Source: JBDRRP01 sp964446485
GTDB taxonomy: Bacteria > Desulfobacterota > Desulfobacteria > Desulfobacterales > JBDRRP01
Direction of reading: 5' to 3'
DNA length: 15,714 nucleotides
Assembly: GCA_964446485.1 (NCBI GenBank)
Contig: CAYUOU010000089.1
Coordinates: 1-15,714, forward strand
Position 1 is the stretch's first letter. The number at the start of each line of letters is the position of its first letter. The notes under the pieces are model-generated. The model had not been told where the DNA came from. It saw only the letters and a list, made by a program, of their open reading frames with translations, and made no database searches. Shown here in pieces: positions 8,468-15,674 of the stretch. The position numbers and the translations under genes are program-made.

Positions 8468-8502
8468 CTTTTTTCTGCGTCTTTGCGTCTTTGCGCGAGT
8501 CA
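8468..8502. repeat. Short dispersed repeat related to 12985-13019 and 14824-14858
   Basis: 'TTTTCTGCGTCTTTGCG...TTTGCGCGAG' resembles the 'TTTCTCTGC.CCGCGGCGTCT..GCGCGA' ends of the two repeats flanking the AAA/DUF4143 ATPase. It lies just downstream of the stop of the larger subtilase gene. Similarity was judged by eye. Confidence 0.4.
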
Positions 8503-8532
8503 AGCATTTTCGCTTTTAATGCCTTCGGGGCT

Positions 8533-10938
8533 TTATCTCAACCCGGCAATTTGTTGAATGACCAGCAGCGCATCCGCCAGAGAAATGTCGCCGCTCCCGT
8601 CCGGATCCGTTCCGGCCGCCAGGCAAGCCGGGCATACATCCAGGTTCACCGCAGCAAGCACCTGAAGAACGAAAACCATGTCTCCCAGATCGAACACCCC
8701 ATCACAGTCCACATCCCCCGGCACCGCCGCCACCAGGCAAAGGGCATTTCCCACATTGATCCTCCCGCCGGAGACGGTCTTTCCTTCAACCGCAGGAATT
8801 TTATCAACGCTGGTCAAGATTGCATTTTTCACCTCTGCCACAGTGAGATTAGGATTGAATGACCACAGCAGCGCCACCGCCCCGGCCACCTGGGGCGCGG
8901 CCATTGACGTCCCGGACAGCAGGCCGTAGTTGTCGCTGTCGGCTGTCACCGAGTGAACCAGCGTCGCCTGTGCCGGCAAATTGTCTTTCAGAACCTCTCC
9001 GTCCGCCTTGGAGATCGTCACCGACGGCAGCCAGTCCCCCGGGCTGCCAAGGGTACCCCCATCGGCATCCAAATCGTCCACTCTGTTGTTATAAATGATG
9101 GCGGCGATGGCCCCGGCAGCGGCAGCATTTCCCACTTTGGCCGCAAATGTGAATTCCGCTGAGAGATCACTTCGCCGTATCAGCGCGATCTTGCCGACCA
9201 TGTCATCCTGGAATTCTGCAGGATAACCTTCCCCGCAGGCCACCAGGTCTCCCGTGATGCCAGACGCATCAGTCAACCCCGCGTACAGTAGCCCGATCGC
9301 CGTGTACACGTCCGGCGTTGCTGTCGACGTAACCGATGCGTTTGTGTGCGCTGCCGCCGGCAAGGTGGAGCGGATCGACGTCCCCGGCGCGAGCAAATCG
9401 ACGCTTTGCGCACCGTAATAGGAGTAGCCCGCCAAAGAATCATACTCCGTGCTGGCACCCACGGAAATGATGTTGTCGACGCTGTAACCGGCCTGCTCGC
9501 CAAAGCCGGCGGTTATGTCATAGCTGGCTGGAAAAATCGGAAACTGATCGGAATCCTTGTCGATGCTTCCGTTGCCGGCGGCGCAGACAGCCAGAACATC
9601 GTTGATTGCAAGATCCTTAAGCCCTTTGAACTCCTCTTCGCTTCCTGCTTCTCCTCCATAACTGCAGTTGACGATGCGCGCACCACTGGCGAGCGCATAG
9701 TCCATGGCATCCAGGACAGCTTGTGTTTCAAAAGCCTCGTTGCCGTCAATTTGCACTTTCAAGGCCATGACCTGCGCCTGCCACGCAACGCCGGTGGTGC
9801 CGACGCCGTTGTTGCCTGCCGCCGCCGCTATGCCGGCCACATGGGTCCCGTGACCGTCGGCCGCGGCATCGTATGGGTCGGCATCCCCATTTGGAAAAAG
9901 GCCGGAACCCGCGAAATCGTAACCGTGGATATCGTCCGGGTAGCCGTTGCCGTCATCATCGACACCGTCCTGTCCATTCAGTTCGGCTTGATTGACGAAC
10001 ATGTTAGGGGCGAGGTCCGGGTGGGTGTAGTCGACGCCGCTGTCGATGATGGCAATGATGACGCCGGGCGCCCCCGTAGTGAACTGCCATGCGCGTTGGG
10101 AATTCATTCTGGGATGGGCCCATTGAGCACCGTATAGGGGATCATTGGGCAGGGTCATGGGATAGCGCAGCGCATGCCGCTCGGCGTGTTCCACCAGGCC
10201 GGAGGCCAGATAGTCGCGCGTCGCCGCCAACTCAGATCGCCCTGCCGGAATTTTCACTGTTGCCAGGCGGCGATGCGGCCGCCAGGCCAGCGACTCGCCG
10301 CCGAGTTCGTTGTGGAGATTTCTGATCTGTTCAGTGGAAACGCCCGGCTTGAACCGCACCAGAATTTCCCCAGTTTTGTATTTTGGCCGCCCCTGCGAGT
10401 CCTGTGAGGAAAAGATCCCCATTGAGGTTTCATGAGTTGCTGGTTTTACCTTCCTTGAATGGGTGCGGGATGGATCGCTCTTGCCGATATCGGTGGGGGA
10501 AACACCATTTTGTGAGGAATCGTTGCCGTTGAGGCCATTTGGCACGCCCGATCGGAAACCCTGAATGGTTGCAATCCGATATCGATTATTCGCTGGATCA
10601 TAAGTGAACACCAGGGCGGTATTCTGCAGCAGTCTTGCCACCACCTCTTCTATAGACGCGTCGGTCACCGAGAGCGTCACCCGCCCGCGCAAAGCCTTTC
10701 CGCCACCGATGGCAGCGCCAGAAAGCCTTGCGATTTCACTCAGTATCTCAGCACGCTCAGCATCTCTGGCCCAGAGGCTGTAGGCGTCACCCGTCATCTC
10801 GATGCGCCAGGTCGATTCGGGTACCGCACCTGACCCCTGAGTTACGGCGGTAGCGCCTTGCCCTGCCGCGGGCAGAACACCGAAAGCGATCATGAGCAGG
10901 CAGGCGGCCAGTATATGTCGTATCGAAATCATCCGCAT
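8533..10938 (-). CDS. Exported subtilase (S8) with STN-like, PA and dockerin domains
   Basis: An 801-residue protein starting 'MRMISIRHILAACLL'. It has a signal peptide (about 1-27) and an STN-like module (about 45-125, 'EILSEIARLSGAAIGG', 'VTLSVTDASIEEVVARLLQ'). After a linker comes a fervidolysin-type propeptide (about 187-262, 'TGEILVRFKPGVSTEQI'). The S8 domain has Asp299 (IIDSGVDYTHPDL), His363 (DGHGTHVAG), Asn456 (AAGNG) and Ser678 (SGTSMAAP). A PA domain of about 120 residues is inserted between Asn and Ser (about 543-663). A dockerin (740-801) has calcium loops 'GDVDCDGVFDLGD' and 'GTDPDGSGDISLAD' and ends 'AGLR'. Function: calcium-assisted secreted endopeptidase, docked to a cohesin. 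The frame stays open to an ATG at 11124, but those extra 62 residues translate a dispersed repeat and would bury the signal peptide, so I use 10938; ATG 10932 is nearly as good. The ribosome binding site is weak (GCTGGG). Confidence 0.87.
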   Translation of the reverse strand: MRMISIRHILAACLLMIAFGVLPAAGQGATAVTQGSGAVPESTWRIEMTGDAYSLWARDAERAEILSEIARLSGAAIGGGKALRGRVTLSVTDASIEEVVARLLQNTALVFTYDPANNRYRIATIQGFRSGVPNGLNGNDSSQNGVSPTDIGKSDPSRTHSRKVKPATHETSMGIFSSQDSQGRPKYKTGEILVRFKPGVSTEQIRNLHNELGGESLAWRPHRRLATVKIPAGRSELAATRDYLASGLVEHAERHALRYPMTLPNDPLYGAQWAHPRMNSQRAWQFTTGAPGVIIAIIDSGVDYTHPDLAPNMFVNQAELNGQDGVDDDGNGYPDDIHGYDFAGSGLFPNGDADPYDAAADGHGTHVAGIAAAAGNNGVGTTGVAWQAQVMALKVQIDGNEAFETQAVLDAMDYALASGARIVNCSYGGEAGSEEEFKGLKDLAINDVLAVCAAGNGSIDKDSDQFPIFPASYDITAGFGEQAGYSVDNIISVGASTEYDSLAGYSYYGAQSVDLLAPGTSIRSTLPAAAHTNASVTSTATPDVYTAIGLLYAGLTDASGITGDLVACGEGYPAEFQDDMVGKIALIRRSDLSAEFTFAAKVGNAAAAGAIAAIIYNNRVDDLDADGGTLGSPGDWLPSVTISKADGEVLKDNLPAQATLVHSVTADSDNYGLLSGTSMAAPQVAGAVALLWSFNPNLTVAEVKNAILTSVDKIPAVEGKTVSGGRINVGNALCLVAAVPGDVDCDGVFDLGDMVFVLQVLAAVNLDVCPACLAAGTDPDGSGDISLADALLVIQQIAGLR

Positions 10939-10960
10939 CACATGAAAACCCAGCAAAGTT

Positions 10961-11094
10961 GATAAAGCCGTAAAAAGTCCTCCGGTCGTCATACCGGACT
11001 TGATCCGGCATCCATAAGTATTTGAAATCACTGGTTCCCGGCTTGCGCCGGGATGACAACAAAGAGGTAAATCAGACTTTTTACGGCCTCTATC
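10961..11094. repeat. MITE-like inverted-repeat element, copy A
   Basis: About 134 bp with terminal inverted repeats. The left end is GATAAAGCCGTAAAAAGTC (10961-10979) and the right end GACTTTTTACGGCCTCTATC (11075-11094). They are complementary except for two small differences and one extra base. Inside, GTCATACCGG and CCGGGATGAC form a second nested inversion, and 'CATAAGTATTTGAAATCAC' matches copy B. The element ends 22 bp before the chosen start of the larger subtilase. It is open in that gene's frame, which creates a false N-terminal extension. Confidence 0.7.
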
Positions 11095-11124
11095 AAAGGT
11101 CAGTTTACCAAGATACGCCTTCAC

Positions 11125-11330
11125 CCATAAAACGGCAACTCTCAGCCGTTTTCAGCAGTTCAATGCGGTGATGTCGCAGCAACGCCCAGTGACATTCAGC
11201 CACCGGGCGTTGGTATGAGAACCGAAGGGGCCTATGGGCAGTCGGTAATCGGTATCAGTTACCTGTCGTCTGTCGTCTTTGTTGAGGTTGGTTTTCCGCG
11301 AACCGTGAACCGTCTACCGTGAACCGATCT
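11125..11330. other. Intergenic stretch with a hairpin and short direct repeats
   Basis: Lies between the porin gene and the larger subtilase. AACGCCCAGTG (11181-11191) and CACCGGGCGTT (11201-11211) form an 11-base stem with one G-T-type mismatch and a 9-base loop. ACCGTGAACCG occurs twice 14 bp apart (11302-11312 and 11316-11326) just after the porin stop codon. No U-tract follows the hairpin, so it is not called a terminator. No gene is seen. Confidence 0.45.
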
Positions 11331-12689
11331 TCAAAAGTGGTATATCAGCGACATATAGACTGAATGCTGGTCAACATCCTGATTGGCCTCGTCGCCCCCC
11401 ACGCTGATACTGCGAACGCCGCGGCCAAACCGGTACTGGTAGGCAGCGTCAAACACCCAAGGCCCGACAGTAATACCGCTGCCGAGGCTCAGCCCGAAAA
11501 AATTGTCCGGGCTCCCCTCGGAGGGCTCCGGGTCGTAGAACACACCTGCGCGCACCGGCACCACGTATTTGGCCCCGATGAGCAGGTACTCCCCGCCGAA
11601 CCGCACCTGGATCGTGTCCTGGGTCACCGTCTCATCCTCGGCCTTTCCGGTGATCGGGCTCGTCTTCCGGCCACTAGCGTCTTCCATCAGGTAATTGCTC
11701 CACTGGGTCCAATAGACGTCAAGATCCAACGTCAAGGCGTCGCTGGCCCGAAAAGCCAGGCCGGTGCCGAAGGACATGGGCATGAACAATGTATTGGCGC
11801 CCGACTCGACAATGGTGTTGGTTTGGGTGGTGCCGGAGCTTGGGAAATAGATGGTCGACGCAAAAAGGTAATTTCGTTCAAGGCGCGCTTCGAACGGCGT
11901 TTTGAACACGGCTCCGACGGAGAACCGGCTGTCGATGTTCCACATCATGCCGATGTTGGCGTTGATGTTTTCCCATTGGAAGGGATCCAGATCCAGCCGG
12001 CTACCGTTTGGTTTATAGGTTTCGTCGATGGTGGTGTTCACCGTAAACGCCGTGGCACCGAGTGTTCCGCTACCTCTGGCGCGGTAGCGCGACGTCCACT
12101 GGTTGTCGGAAAGGCCATGGTCCCAGAAGTTGAGGGCCAGACCGATGGAAAACCGCGGCGTAAGCTGAACGGCAAAGGCCGGAGAAATTGTTCTAAAGGC
12201 CCCTTCCTGATCATATTCTACCATGTTGGTCATCGTGAACAGCTGGCTGGGGTCTTCAACGCTGTATTGATAGGTCGCCTTCTTGTTGAAATCCATGAGA
12301 TGCTGGTAATTCAGGGAGACGATCATGTTTCGCCCCCAGGCCTGAAAGGGATAGGCGCCGCTGAGATAGTTTAGCTCTGTCGTTTCAACCGAATTGGGAC
12401 CCGAGGCTTCTGGAAACGCTTTGTAGGTCGTGTCCTCGTTTCGGTAATTGAATGCGCCAACCAAGGAGATCTCAGGGGTTTCCAGTTGAATGAGCCCGCC
12501 GGGATTCCATGAAGCCGCCGTTGCGTCATCGGCCACCCCGATAAACGCGCCGCCCATGCCCATGGCCCTGGCGCCGGATCCCACTGGATTGGGCGAGGAA
12601 GAAATCTCGACCACCTGGATCACCTGGGCGCTCACCAGTGGGCAAAGCATCAGGACCGCGAGCACTGTCGTTGTAAATAAACGGACCAC
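11331..12689 (-). CDS. OmpP1/FadL-family outer-membrane protein
   Basis: A 452-residue protein with a signal peptide (about 1-21, cleavage near VSA-Q). An N-terminal hatch-type segment typical of the FadL/OmpP1/TodX family follows ('GARAMGMGGAFIGVADDATA', then 'ASWNPGGL'). The rest shows alternating hydrophobic beta-strands, and the protein ends 'VYMSLIYHF', a C-terminal beta-signal with terminal Phe. Length and ends fit a full-length 14-strand barrel. Family members take up long-chain fatty acids or other hydrophobic compounds; the substrate here cannot be told. The start is GTG, chosen because a near-perfect AAGGAGGG lies five bases upstream. It is on the same strand as the proteases but separated from the larger subtilase by about 390 bp containing a repeat, so a shared operon is uncertain. 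Confidence 0.85.
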   Translation of the reverse strand: MVRLFTTTVLAVLMLCPLVSAQVIQVVEISSSPNPVGSGARAMGMGGAFIGVADDATAASWNPGGLIQLETPEISLVGAFNYRNEDTTYKAFPEASGPNSVETTELNYLSGAYPFQAWGRNMIVSLNYQHLMDFNKKATYQYSVEDPSQLFTMTNMVEYDQEGAFRTISPAFAVQLTPRFSIGLALNFWDHGLSDNQWTSRYRARGSGTLGATAFTVNTTIDETYKPNGSRLDLDPFQWENINANIGMMWNIDSRFSVGAVFKTPFEARLERNYLFASTIYFPSSGTTQTNTIVESGANTLFMPMSFGTGLAFRASDALTLDLDVYWTQWSNYLMEDASGRKTSPITGKAEDETVTQDTIQVRFGGEYLLIGAKYVVPVRAGVFYDPEPSEGSPDNFFGLSLGSGITVGPWVFDAAYQYRFGRGVRSISVGGDEANQDVDQHSVYMSLIYHF

Positions 12690-12693
12690 ATTG

Positions 12694-12701
12694 CCCTCCT
12701 T
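12694..12701 (-). promoter_or_regulatory. Ribosome binding site fixing a GTG start for the porin
   Basis: AAGGAGGG on the minus strand, with four or five bases before GTG at 12689. The overlapping ATG one base upstream of that GTG is out of frame, so this site decides in favour of the GTG and leaves a clean signal peptide. Confidence 0.65.
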
Positions 12702-12933
12702 CGGCGGCGGTTCAGGGCCTCCTGGATATCAACATTTCGCATGCCGGTATGTTGTTTTCTGGATATGGGAATTTGTCCATGATTCCGAAAATCGATAGCG
12801 GGCGTCATTTCGGCCCCTGATGCAGCATCCAACGATCTTGTATTCTATTTCACTACGTACGTATATTGATGCACTTAAAAAAAAGTCCATGCCGCCGGAT
12901 ATCGTACAGGCATCTGGATCCCTCGCTGCGCTC
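12702..12933. other. Porin upstream region, no gene
   Basis: Presumably carries the porin promoter, but no convincing -35/-10 pair or sigma-54 site was found. A 10-bp palindrome TACGTACGTA lies at 12854-12863, and there is an A-tract at about 12876-12884. An open minus-strand frame across this stretch runs into repeat sequence, has no family resemblance and is not called. Confidence 0.35.
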
Positions 12934-13019
12934 GGGATGACAATGACATAGACCGTGATGCCAACCATCGAGTCTTTTGAACGCCCCGCCTTTCTCTGCT
13001 CCGCGGCGTCTTGGCGCGA
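12934..13019. repeat. Direct repeat E, left of the vapC fragment and ATPase
   Basis: About 86 bp that is nearly 90 percent identical by eye to 14773-14858. Shared blocks are 'GGGATGACAAT', 'ACCGTGAT', 'CCAACCATCGAGTCTTTTG', 'ACGCCCCGCCTTTCTCTGC' and 'CCGCGGCGTCT'. It is preceded by 'GATCCCTCGCTGCGCTCGGG', shared with copy D. The PIN-domain fragment begins directly at its right edge. Confidence 0.65.
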
Positions 13020-13277
13020 GTTTGCGGTCAAGGAGCCAAAACTCAGGCCGAAGCCGCCAAGCTTGAAAATACGCTTCGAATCATCCCCTGCTACGAAATC
13101 CAGAAGAACACCTGGATCGATGCCGGCAAACGCTTTCATGAACTGTGCAGCAATAAGGTCACCATCCCGATGACCGCCATCTTCATCGCAATCGTGGCCC
13201 AAAAACACCGCTGCAAAATCGCCACCCTTGACCACCATTTCGACCATTTCCGCGAGTTGCTGTACCGGCCGGAGTGA
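13011..13277 (+). pseudogene. Truncated PIN-domain (VapC-like) toxin fragment
   Basis: The frame encodes the C-terminal two thirds of a PIN domain, from about 13032 ('GAKTQAEAAKLENTL') to the stop. Recognisable parts are 'YEIQKNTWIDAGKRFHELC', 'VTIPMT', 'IFIAIVAQKHRCKIATLD' and 'HHFDHF'. VapC toxins are magnesium-dependent RNases of about 130 residues with an acidic active site. Here the N-terminal part with its first catalytic Asp is missing and is replaced by repeat E. The Asp normally following 'T' in the 'PLTD-x-x-IA' motif is Ala ('MTAIFIA'). No vapB antitoxin gene is adjacent. The fragment is almost certainly inactive. It ends 100 bp before the ATPase start. Confidence 0.7.
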
Positions 13278-13379
13278 ACTTCAACTGAATCTTCCTAACA
13301 ATCTGAAAGCCTGCCTTTAACATTGCAAGGGACACCATCTTACGATATGATGCCGTTCATTAACGAAAAGAGATCCCAC

Positions 13380-14540
13380 ATGATTCAACGCCGTATCGAA
13401 AAAGACATCTTGAATTCGCTTCAAAATTTCCCCGTAGTCGGTCTGATCGGTGCCCGTCAGGTGGGGAAAACGACCCTCGCCCAACACCTGCTGCAGGGCT
13501 TCGGAAACACCGCGTTGTATCTCGACCTCGAAAGCATCGCTGATGCCGCCAAACTTGAAACTCCCGAGCTCTACCTCGAATTGCACACCGATAAACTGGT
13601 CATCATCGATGAAATCCAGCGAATGCCCGCCCTGTTCCCGGTGCTTCGCTCTCTTGTCGATAGAAACAGACGCAGCGGTCGCTTTCTCATTCTGGGTTCC
13701 GCCTCACCAGCGCTTATCCGTCAGTCTTCCGAGAGCCTGGCCGGGCGTATCGTTTACCATGAGCTCTCCCCCTTTTGTCTGGGCGAATTGGAAGGCGTTG
13801 CGGAACCTGTCCGCCGACTCTGGGTTAGGGGTGGTTTCCCCGACAGTATCCTTGCGGCCTCCGATGACCGATCCGCATCCTGGCGCGGAGCCTTCATCCG
13901 CACCCATTTGGAGCGAGACATTCCAGCCCTCGGGTTGCGGGTTCCGGCAACCGCCCTCCAGAGATTCTGGATGATGCTCAGCCACGCTCACGGCCAACTG
14001 TGGAACGCCCAGAAAATTTCAGGCAGCCTCGGTGTCAGCGGTCCCACGGCCAGGCATTACCTGGACATTCTCCAAGATACATTCATGGTGCGGCAGTTGC
14101 TCCCCTACCACACCAACATCAAAAAACGCCTTGTCAAAACGCCGAAAGTGTACGTCCGTGACAGCGGCCTCCTTCACAGCCTGCTAGGGCTCGAATCCAT
14201 AGACGATCTGCTGGGCCACCCGTCTGCCGGAGCCTCCTGGGAAGGCTTTGTCATCGAGCAAATCATCGCCATGCTGCCGCCAAACTGGCGCTATTGGTTC
14301 TACCGTACCGGAGCCGGCGCAGAAATCGACCTGCTGATCGAACCATCCGGCAGAAGACCGCTGATAGCTGTTGAGATCAAACTTAGCCAAAGCCCATCCC
14401 CTTCCAAAGGTTTCTGGTCATCACTGAAAGACCTTCCTCAGGTCCGCGGCTTTATCGTTGCCCCGGTTGACGAGATCTACCCCTTGTCCAAAGATGTCTA
14501 CGCCCTCCCTATTGAAGGACTTAAACGGCTGGTTGAATAA
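13380..14540 (+). CDS. AAA-type ATPase with C-terminal DUF4143 domain
   Basis: A 386-residue protein. The N-terminal AAA_14 ATPase part has Walker A 'GARQVGKTT' (24-32, Lys30), Walker B 'LVIIDE' (73-78, Asp77/Glu78) and a sensor-like 'ILGSASP' (104-110). A helical middle includes a winged-helix-like 'ISGSLGVSGPTARHYLDIL' (213-231). The C-terminal DUF4143 region carries a PD-(D/E)xK-like signature: 'FYRTGAGAEIDLLIE' with Asp317, then 'AVEIK' with Glu332 and Lys334. Length is typical of the family and the gene looks intact. These proteins are widespread, often horizontally spread, and their molecular role is not established. ATG 13380 was chosen because homologues typically begin 'MI-x-R' before the helix leading to 'FPVV...GARQVGKTT'. 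In-frame ATGs at 13347 and 13350 and a TTG at 13323 are alternatives. It stands alone on the plus strand. Confidence 0.85.
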   Translation: MIQRRIEKDILNSLQNFPVVGLIGARQVGKTTLAQHLLQGFGNTALYLDLESIADAAKLETPELYLELHTDKLVIIDEIQRMPALFPVLRSLVDRNRRSGRFLILGSASPALIRQSSESLAGRIVYHELSPFCLGELEGVAEPVRRLWVRGGFPDSILAASDDRSASWRGAFIRTHLERDIPALGLRVPATALQRFWMMLSHAHGQLWNAQKISGSLGVSGPTARHYLDILQDTFMVRQLLPYHTNIKKRLVKTPKVYVRDSGLLHSLLGLESIDDLLGHPSAGASWEGFVIEQIIAMLPPNWRYWFYRTGAGAEIDLLIEPSGRRPLIAVEIKLSQSPSPSKGFWSSLKDLPQVRGFIVAPVDEIYPLSKDVYALPIEGLKRLVE

Positions 14541-14623
14541 AAAGAGGCCCTAAACCAAAACCCGTTGAACCTTCTTCGTTATTCCTCATTCGACGTTGGC
14601 TGTTCGATGTTTATCCTCCTTAC

Positions 14624-14706
14624 CGTCATGCCGGCTCTTCTTCTCATCATGCCAGCATATTTTCGCGTCATACCGGTTTCTCTACCGTCATACCGGCGAA
14701 GAAGCC
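14624..14706. repeat. Four-unit tandem repeat of about 21 bp
   Basis: Units start at 14624, 14645, 14666 and 14686: CGTCATGCCGG, CATCATGCCAG, CGTCATACCGG and CGTCATACCGG, each followed by 9-10 less conserved bases. GTCATACCGG is also the inner motif of the MITE-like elements, so the array may have grown by slippage from such an end. Period and unit number were counted directly. Confidence 0.5.
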
Positions 14707-14708
14707 TG

Positions 14709-14775
14709 CCCCGGACCCCGATCCGGGGTCATCCAGTGGGGTCTTCGACTTCCTGGATCCCGGATCGAGTCCGGG
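14709..14775. repeat. REP-like palindromic segment
   Basis: Contains CCCCGGA...TCCGGGG (14709-14715 / 14722-14728) and CCCGGA...TCCGGG (about 14759-14775). Outer arms CATCCAG and CTGGATCC can also pair. This GTCATCCAG...CTGGATCCCGG...GGGATGAC layout is of the intergenic palindrome type common in proteobacteria. It lies in the gap after the ATPase. No U-tract follows either stem. Confidence 0.5.
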
Positions 14776-14858
14776 ATGACAATCACAGGAACCGTGATCC
14801 CAACCATCGAGTCTTTTGGACGCCCCGCCTTTCTCTGCGCCGCGGCGTCTCTGCGCGA
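14773..14858. repeat. Direct repeat F, right of the ATPase
   Basis: The second copy of repeat E, in the same orientation, about 1.84 kb away. Together they bracket the vapC fragment and the AAA/DUF4143 ATPase. Confidence 0.65.
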
Positions 14859-14884
14859 TACATATGTTTTTCGGCTATAATTGA

Positions 14885-15034
14885 CGGATCCATAAAAAGT
14901 CTGAGCTCTCCAAATTGTCATTCCGAGGAGATCGCGACGAGGAATATCAAATTTCTAAGATCTTGTGGCGTTATGATGAACACCCAGATCCCTCGCTACG
15001 CTCGGGATGACATCTGCGAGGTTTTTACGGGCTT
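14885..15034. repeat. MITE-like element, copy D
   Basis: About 150 bp with family ends: CCATAAAAAGTC on the left and GAGGTTTTTACGGGC on the right. The middle aligns with copy C (8317-8436). With repeats E/F and the tandem array it makes the whole 14541-15122 gap repeat-derived; no gene is seen in that gap. Confidence 0.6.
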
Positions 15035-15122
15035 GTGAAGGTTATCGCCGGCCCGCTAAAGTGATGGCACCCAGAGTAATCGCAATTGCACCTGCTCGAT
15101 ATAGAGCGGGACCCCTTGATCG

Positions 15123-15674
15123 TTAGGGCCTCGATCCGCTGACCTCCTGAAGCAGGAACGACGCTTCCGCCGCACCGACCATTCCGTCGCCATCGACGTC
15201 GGCGCCGGACTGGGCGTAACCGGCGCGCAATGCGCCCGTGGTCTCGATGCCGGCAAGGGTCTTCAACACCAGGAGCAGATCTTCGAGATCGATGACGCCG
15301 TCGTCGTTGAGATCGCCCTTGAAGACGACCGGCAGGACCGGGCTGAGGGCGGTGTTGGTTTCGGAGGAAATCGTCACCGATCCTTGGCTGACCGCTTCGC
15401 CGCCGGGCAACTGAGCGGTGATAGTGTAGGTGCCCACTGGCAAAAACATGAGGTATGCGCCGTTTGGCTGGCTGATGGCCGCCGCCGATTGTCCCACGAC
15501 GCGTATGACGGCCCCATCGATGCCGTTGCCGTATTGATCCTGCACGGTGCCATACAAAAGGCCAACACCGGAACCGACCGGTGTGTACACCCTGAGGTCA
15601 TACTCATAACACACCCCGAAGGCCGTCTCATCATATTGAACGACCTTTATGAAGTAGATGGCGGTGGACCCCAA
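15123..15674 (-). pseudogene. 3' remnant of a dockerin-bearing surface protein gene
   Basis: The frame encodes up to 183 residues. First comes the last strand of a pre-peptidase-C-terminal-like module ('FIKVVQYDETAFG' then 'YDLRVYTP'). A carboxypeptidase-regulatory-like beta-sandwich follows ('GTVQDQYGNGIDGAVIRVVG', 'GAYLMFLPVGTYTITAQLPG'). A dockerin ends it ('GDLNDDGVIDLED', 'ADVDGDGMVGAAE', tail 'LLQEVSGSRP'). There is no signal peptide and no plausible start. The only upstream starter is a TTG inside an IS-like end, and an in-frame TAG follows at 15690-15692. Full-length relatives would be much larger exported proteins, so the 5' part has been cut off, probably by transposon insertion. 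Truncation is read from the sequence; its cause is inferred. The dockerin itself looks intact. Confidence 0.6.

Noticed and set aside
9346..10137. 263-codon plus-strand open frame over the larger subtilase
   Set aside because: Antisense to the catalytic domain containing the complete S8 triad; no independent coding evidence.
11364..12374. 336-codon plus-strand open frame over the porin gene
   Set aside because: Antisense to a convincing FadL/OmpP1 gene with signal peptide and beta-signal; low-complexity basic translation with no family resemblance.
12729..13247. 172-codon minus-strand open frame upstream of the porin
   Set aside because: Crosses repeat E and the antisense of the PIN fragment. 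Its middle translates the dispersed repeat and it has no domain.
14624..14706. CRISPR array
   Set aside because: The period is only about 21 bp, so there is no room for spacers, and no cas genes are nearby.
14541..14880. Small genes in the gap after the ATPase (frames of 94 and 157 codons)
   Set aside because: These frames translate the dispersed repeats and have no ribosome binding site or family resemblance.
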